Source: Fidelibacterota bacterium (GTDB taxonomy: Bacteria; Marinisomatota; Marinisomatia; Marinisomatales; TCS55). From it: a DNA stretch of 36,604 nt. The DNA is taken from NCBI GenBank assembly GCA_004124535.1, contig SCKQ01000022.1, forward strand, positions 1 through 36,604, read 5' to 3'. Shown here one piece after another: positions 33,098 to 36,604 of the stretch; positions within the stretch are counted from its first letter, which is position 1, and each line of letters opens with the position of its first letter. The translations under genes were made by a program, and so were the position numbers. A model generated the notes under the pieces. It saw nothing but the letters and a program-made list of their open reading frames with translations, did no database searches and had not been told where the DNA came from.

Positions 33098-34156
33098 ATG
33101 GGGCGATTTCTAATAATACTAGCCATAGTTGTATTCTTTTTCAGTTGTGAGGACAACGAGAATCAGAATGACATTGGTGCCTTTGTCGGTGGATATTAAA
33201 GCCCAGATGTTTATACAACTACTGCCTTTTACTGGGCGGATGGAGAGCGGGTAGACTTACCTAGCGGGAGCTATGGTGAAGCAACAGATATTAAAGTATA
33301 CAATGGAGATGTATATACAAGCGGTTATTATTATGTTTCCAATAATGAACAGGGGGTCTGTTATTGGATTAATGAGACTCGCTATGAATTGTTAGGAAAT
33401 AACGCTGAAGCGGATAAAATCACTGTACATGAACGAGATGTGTATATAGCTGGCAACAGATTTACTAATCAGGGCTATCCTATCGCCTGTTATTGGAAAA
33501 ATGGTGAACGAACAGACCTAACTGATGGGTCGTATGATGCCATAGCTTATGGGATTGGGATTAGGGAATCAGTTATTATTGTGACAGGGTTGTTTATGAC
33601 TAACCATCACCAGGAGCGCGCCTGCTATTGGATTAACGGTGCACGCAGAAGCTTGACCACCTCAGGGGATGCTGGGGCCACCGATATATTCATCTCCGGA
33701 GATAAAGCATACATTTCTGGTTATCATTTACCCAATACCAATGATTTTGTCGGTAAAGCAGTGTATTGGCGAGTTGTAGGCCAGAATAAAACGCAGATTA
33801 ATTTATCTAAAGCAGCAAATTCAGGTGCGGAAGCTTGGGCAATTTATGTTGACGGATCAGATATATATGCTGCTGGTTACCAGAATACAGTCAACGTGGG
33901 CAACCGCGCTACTTATTGGAAAAATAGAAACAGGGTTGAACTGGACGATGGTACAGATCTATATGAGATTACTGAAGTCCATGACATTGGTGTAAAAGAC
34001 GGGCAAGTTTTCGCAGTGGGTTATATTAGTAAGACGGATGACCCTTATTACTGGGGTGTTGCCAATCTCTCCGCATGTTACTGGCTTGATGGTAAGCGCT
34101 ATGTTTTGTCTGGTGATAGCGAATTTGCCGAAGCTAGAGCTATCTTTATTCCATAA
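33098..34156 (+). pseudogene. Seven-repeat lipoprotein interrupted by an in-frame TAA
   Basis: An ATG at 33098, eight bases or so after AAGGA, starts a lipoprotein signal with lipobox FFSC (C17) and an acidic EDNENQND tail. At codon 34 (33197-33199) there is a TAA. The same frame continues without a break to 34156 with seven repeats of about 48 residues, each built on YW-x-[DN]-G-x-R-x-x-L (YWADGERVDL, YWINETRYEL, YWKNGERTDL, YWINGARRSL, YWRVVGQN, YWKNRNRVEL, YWLDGKRYVL) and a following DVYIAG-like strand. This suggests a seven-bladed propeller whose first blade lies just after the TAA. One base change (for example TAT, Tyr, or AAA, Lys) would give a 352-residue lipoprotein. From 33389 alone only the last five or six repeats would be made, without export. 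Confidence 0.8.
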
Positions 34157-34170
34157 CCAATGGTTAGTGA

Positions 34171-35388
34171 ATGATCAATTTGAGAATCAAACCAAAAGTA
34201 ATTTGGCTGATAGGATTATTAACATTGTCTTGTGCAGATGATGAGGCACAAAATGGTTGTGATTCAAATGATGAGAGTGGTATTGTTTGGCAACGCACCT
34301 TTGGTGGCGGTGATATGGATGAAGGCTGGTGCGTCAGTCAAACAAGTGATGACGGTTTTATTGTTGGCGGTATGTTCAATTATGATGCTATGTTGGTCAA
34401 GACAGATTGTAATGGGGAAGAAGAATGGGCTAGGAGCTATGGGTATGGTAGTAGCGATGAATCGACGGATGAATTAATTAAGAGCGTTCAACAAACATCG
34501 GATGGCGGCTATATTTTTACAGGATATACAACTGACCCTGACCCTCCCTGGCTCGAAGATCTCTGGATTGTTAAAACGGACGCCGTTGGTGAAATTCAGT
34601 GGGAAGATACTTACGGTACTGCTAGCAAAAATGACTGGGGAGAGGACGTGATTGAAGTATCAGGAGGTAGTTTTGTCGTTGCAGGAACCCAGGATGACGA
34701 TGGAGATAATGCCCAGGCAATGCTACGTAAATACAGTGATAGTGGTATATTGATTTGGAACGAAACTTTCTCTAGCTCTTCATATAACGAAGCGATATCT
34801 CTTATTGAAACATCGGATGGCGATTTTGTCTTTGTTGGTTTCTCTGGTACATCCCATGGTGCCTACAAGCATTTCATGGTCAAGGCCGATGCCAGTGGAA
34901 ACCAGGTCTGGAAAAAGCGTTTCGGTAACAATACCCAGCAGTCTCTCAATGCGGTTTGTGAGGCGCCAGAAGGTGGATATGTGGCTGCCGGGTACTGCAA
35001 TAATTACGATGATGTATATATCGTAAAATACAGCTCATCAGGGGCCAAAGAATGGGAACAGGTTTATGATGCTTCCAGCACAGATGATTGGGACGATGAC
35101 TGGGCCAATGATATTATTGCTGCCAGCAATGGTGGATATTATATCCTGGGGCATACCAATGTTTATCCTGGTTCTGCTGGGCAAGAAGATTTTTGGCTCT
35201 TGAAGACGGATGCGAGTGGGGATACACTATGGACCAAAATACTTGGTGGAGAATACTGGGATTATGGACAATCCATAATTGAGGCAGATAATGGTGATTT
35301 GATAATGGCTGGGACAACGGATTCCTATACCAGTTATCCGGATAACCAATATGATTCTGATGCCTGGTTGATACGATACAGTCCGTAA
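34171..35388 (+). CDS. Lipoprotein with seven beta-propeller-like repeats
   Basis: The 405 residues have a basic start, a hydrophobic helix and the lipobox TLSC, then seven repeats of about 50 residues of the type W-x-[KR]-x-[FY]-G...DGG-[FY]-[IV]-[FV]-x-G-x-T...D-x-W-[IL]-[IV]-K-T-D-x-x-G. The cores are DDGFIVGG, SDGGYIFTG, SGGSFVVAG, SDGDFVFVG, PEGGYVAAG, SNGGYYILG and DNGDLIMAG. It is clearly related to the lipoprotein at 19201 and lies 14 bases after the interrupted seven-repeat gene. A cell-surface propeller is inferred, with no ligand or enzyme motif seen. Confidence 0.85.
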   Translation: MINLRIKPKVIWLIGLLTLSCADDEAQNGCDSNDESGIVWQRTFGGGDMDEGWCVSQTSDDGFIVGGMFNYDAMLVKTDCNGEEEWARSYGYGSSDESTDELIKSVQQTSDGGYIFTGYTTDPDPPWLEDLWIVKTDAVGEIQWEDTYGTASKNDWGEDVIEVSGGSFVVAGTQDDDGDNAQAMLRKYSDSGILIWNETFSSSSYNEAISLIETSDGDFVFVGFSGTSHGAYKHFMVKADASGNQVWKKRFGNNTQQSLNAVCEAPEGGYVAAGYCNNYDDVYIVKYSSSGAKEWEQVYDASSTDDWDDDWANDIIAASNGGYYILGHTNVYPGSAGQEDFWLLKTDASGDTLWTKILGGEYWDYGQSIIEADNGDLIMAGTTDSYTSYPDNQYDSDAWLIRYSP

Positions 35389-35435
35389 ATTTGGAAAAAT
35401 AATGGTATATTAATTAGTAAATAGAGGGAAGAAAA

Positions 35436-35558
35436 ATGGAAGACAAAAGAAAGAAACAGGATCGTAGAGCTGACCACCGCAGAACAAAGGATCAACTGAG
35501 GAGTAATGACAAAAGAAGTGGTGCAGAAAGGCGTTCTGGCGAAGATCGAAGAAATTAA
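35436..35558 (+). CDS. Small Arg/Lys/Asp-rich protein, 40 residues
   Basis: An ATG at 35436, preceded by AGAGGGAAGAAAA (a fair ribosome-binding site), opens a 40-codon frame ending in TAA at 35556. The product is almost only charged residues: DKRKKQDRRADHRRTKDQL and then SGAERRSGEDRRN. It resembles short 'RRxGxDRR' tails found on some bacterial proteins and could bind nucleic acid. That is inference. The gene stands 27 bases before the oxidoreductase and has the same orientation. Confidence 0.5.
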   Translation: MEDKRKKQDRRADHRRTKDQLRSNDKRSGAERRSGEDRRN

Positions 35559-35585
35559 TCATAAGATTTTATCTGGGGTTAAGAC

Positions 35586-36604
35586 ATGAACGACAAAAAG
35601 AAAAAGCGGTTCATTTCCAGAAGGGAATTCATCGGCAAAACTGCTGCAGCTGCAGCCTTTACCATTATGCCGCGCTATGTTTTGGGAGGTAATGGCTATA
35701 CTGCCCCAAGTGATAAATTGAATATGGCCTGTATCGGAGTTGGCGGCATGGGCTATAATGATACAGTCGGCGTTAATTCTGAAAATATCTATGCTCTTTG
35801 CGATGTCGATGATGAAAGAGCTGCAAAGGCCTACGAAAAATTTCCCAAGGCAAAACTTTATAAGGACTTTCGTGTGCTGCTTGACCAGGAAAAGGAGATC
35901 GATGCCGTAACGGTCAGTACACCGGACCATACCCACGCGGTCGCAGCGATGATGGCTATGAAGATGGGCAAGCATGCCTATGTGCAAAAACCGCTGACTC
36001 ACACAGTTCAAGAGGCTCGAAAACTTGCTGAAACGGCTAGGGTAATGAAAGTAGCAACACAAATGGGTAACCAGGGACATGCTGGCGAAGGAGCACGGTT
36101 GATCAATGAATGGATATGGAGCGGCGCCATTGGAGACGTCTATGAAGCGCATGTCTGGACAAACCGACCCATTTGGCCGCAGGGTATAGATCGTCCAAAT
36201 GAAAAGCCAGCGGTGCCTTCCACATTGGATTGGGATTTGTGGCAGGGACCGGCACCGAAACGGCCGTACCATCCAGCCTATTTACCATTTAACTGGCGCG
36301 GTTGGCTTGATTATGGGACTGGTGCCCTGGGTGATATGGGTGCGCACTTGATGGACCAGCCATTCTGGGCGTTGAAACTTGGAGACCCGGTTAGTGTTCA
36401 GGCCAGTTCAAGCCCGATAAATGATGAAACCTACCCCCAGTCATCTATGGTAACCTATCAATACCCCGCGCGTAAAAGTATGGTTCCGGTAAAACTTGTA
36501 TGGTATGATGGCGGTCTTCGACCTCCGCGGCCAGAGGAACTGGAAGATGGAGAGCGTATGGGAGATAGTGGCGGTGGTGTTCTCTTTGTAGGTACAAAGG
36601 GGAA
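35586..36604 (+). CDS. Tat-exported Gfo/Idh/MocA family oxidoreductase (partial)
   Basis: The gene starts at ATG 35586 and runs off the window after about 339 codons. The N-terminus has a twin-arginine signal, ISRREFIGKTAAAAAFTIMP (RR at 11-12), so the folded, NAD(P)-loaded enzyme is exported. It continues with the Rossmann segment MACIGVGGMGYND, LCDVDDERAAKAYEKFP, DAVTVSTPDHTHAVAAMMAMKMGKHAYVQKPL (the family's EKP-like site reads QKP) and the C-terminal-domain region TLDWDLWQGPAP...FNWRGWLDYGTGALGDMGAHLMDQPFW. Tat-exported members are frequent in Planctomycetes- and Bacteroidota-type genomes and act on sugars or inositols. The lysine of QKP is the catalytic residue in relatives. The 3' end and substrate are unknown. 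Confidence 0.92.
   Translation, partial: MNDKKKKRFISRREFIGKTAAAAAFTIMPRYVLGGNGYTAPSDKLNMACIGVGGMGYNDTVGVNSENIYALCDVDDERAAKAYEKFPKAKLYKDFRVLLDQEKEIDAVTVSTPDHTHAVAAMMAMKMGKHAYVQKPLTHTVQEARKLAETARVMKVATQMGNQGHAGEGARLINEWIWSGAIGDVYEAHVWTNRPIWPQGIDRPNEKPAVPSTLDWDLWQGPAPKRPYHPAYLPFNWRGWLDYGTGALGDMGAHLMDQPFWALKLGDPVSVQASSSPINDETYPQSSMVTYQYPARKSMVPVKLVWYDGGLRPPRPEELEDGERMGDSGGGVLFVGTKG

Noticed and set aside
18184..33199. Genetic code with TAA reassigned to an amino acid
   Set aside because: TAA is the natural terminator of xdhB, xdhC, allantoinase, the cupin gene, the channel and others, where read-through would run into the next genes. Local causes are more likely.
35559..36272. Long reverse-strand reading frame of 237 codons
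   Set aside because: The forward frame from 35586 is an unmistakable Tat-signal Gfo/Idh/MocA oxidoreductase. The reverse frame is its shadow.

Overview
The window looks like bacterial chromosome from a marine-type Gram-negative lineage of the Fibrobacterota-Chlorobiota-Bacteroidota neighbourhood, most plausibly Candidatus Marinimicrobia (Neomarinimicrobiota). This is inferred, not proven, from a secreted protein with a type IX secretion (T9SS) type A sorting domain, lipoproteins with short lipobox signals, a DUF5916 outer-membrane protein, a DUF4294 protein, frequent TTG and GTG starts and moderate GC. I recognised no tRNA, rRNA, CRISPR array, transposase or phage gene.

Region 1 (1-8850) is a tight co-directional purine-degradation operon whose 5' end lies outside the window. 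In order it holds xdhB (molybdenum subunit of xanthine dehydrogenase), xdhC, allantoinase, allantoicase, OHCU decarboxylase, a CitE/malate-synthase-like DUF6986 protein, 5-hydroxyisourate hydrolase and a PuuD-type membrane urate oxidase. Together they cover xanthine -> urate -> 5-hydroxyisourate -> OHCU -> S-allantoin -> allantoate -> ureidoglycolate + urea. Most genes overlap by 4-17 bases. A strong intrinsic terminator overlaps the puuD stop codon. No ureidoglycolate lyase and no urease are visible, which makes the DUF6986 protein the candidate for the last carbon step. PuuD lacks the C-terminal cytochrome c domain of the characterised enzyme.

Region 2 (about 8.85-16.4 kb) is a mosaic of short units: a cupin protein, a DUF1579-like lipoprotein, a TPR-like protein, a reverse-strand DUF5916 outer-membrane protein, an acidic membrane-anchored protein, a voltage-gated potassium channel with a C-terminal zinc ribbon, a SemiSWEET and an MFS transporter. 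Related T-rich intergenic motifs separate several of the units.

Region 3 (about 16.4-27.1 kb) holds exported proteins of unknown function, a DUF4294 protein, an acyltransferase broken by one in-frame TAA, an NTF2-like protein, a seven-repeat lipoprotein, a MORN_2 protein, a DCC-domain/lipase-maturation-factor fusion, a SAM methyltransferase and a GabT-type aminotransferase also broken by one in-frame TAA.

Region 4 (about 27.1-36.6 kb) holds an isoprenylcysteine-methyltransferase-like protein, a GH12 glucanase with a T9SS sorting domain, a thioredoxin-fold protein, a TMEM220-like protein, a haloalkane dehalogenase overlapping an M28 peptidase, a Lon-substrate-binding-domain protein, two more seven-repeat lipoproteins (one with an in-frame TAA) and a Tat-exported Gfo/Idh/MocA oxidoreductase that runs off the end.

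The observations most worth following are the DUF6986 enzyme and cytochrome-less PuuD in the ureide operon, the three single-TAA interruptions in otherwise continuous genes, and the three lipoproteins that each show seven internal repeats.
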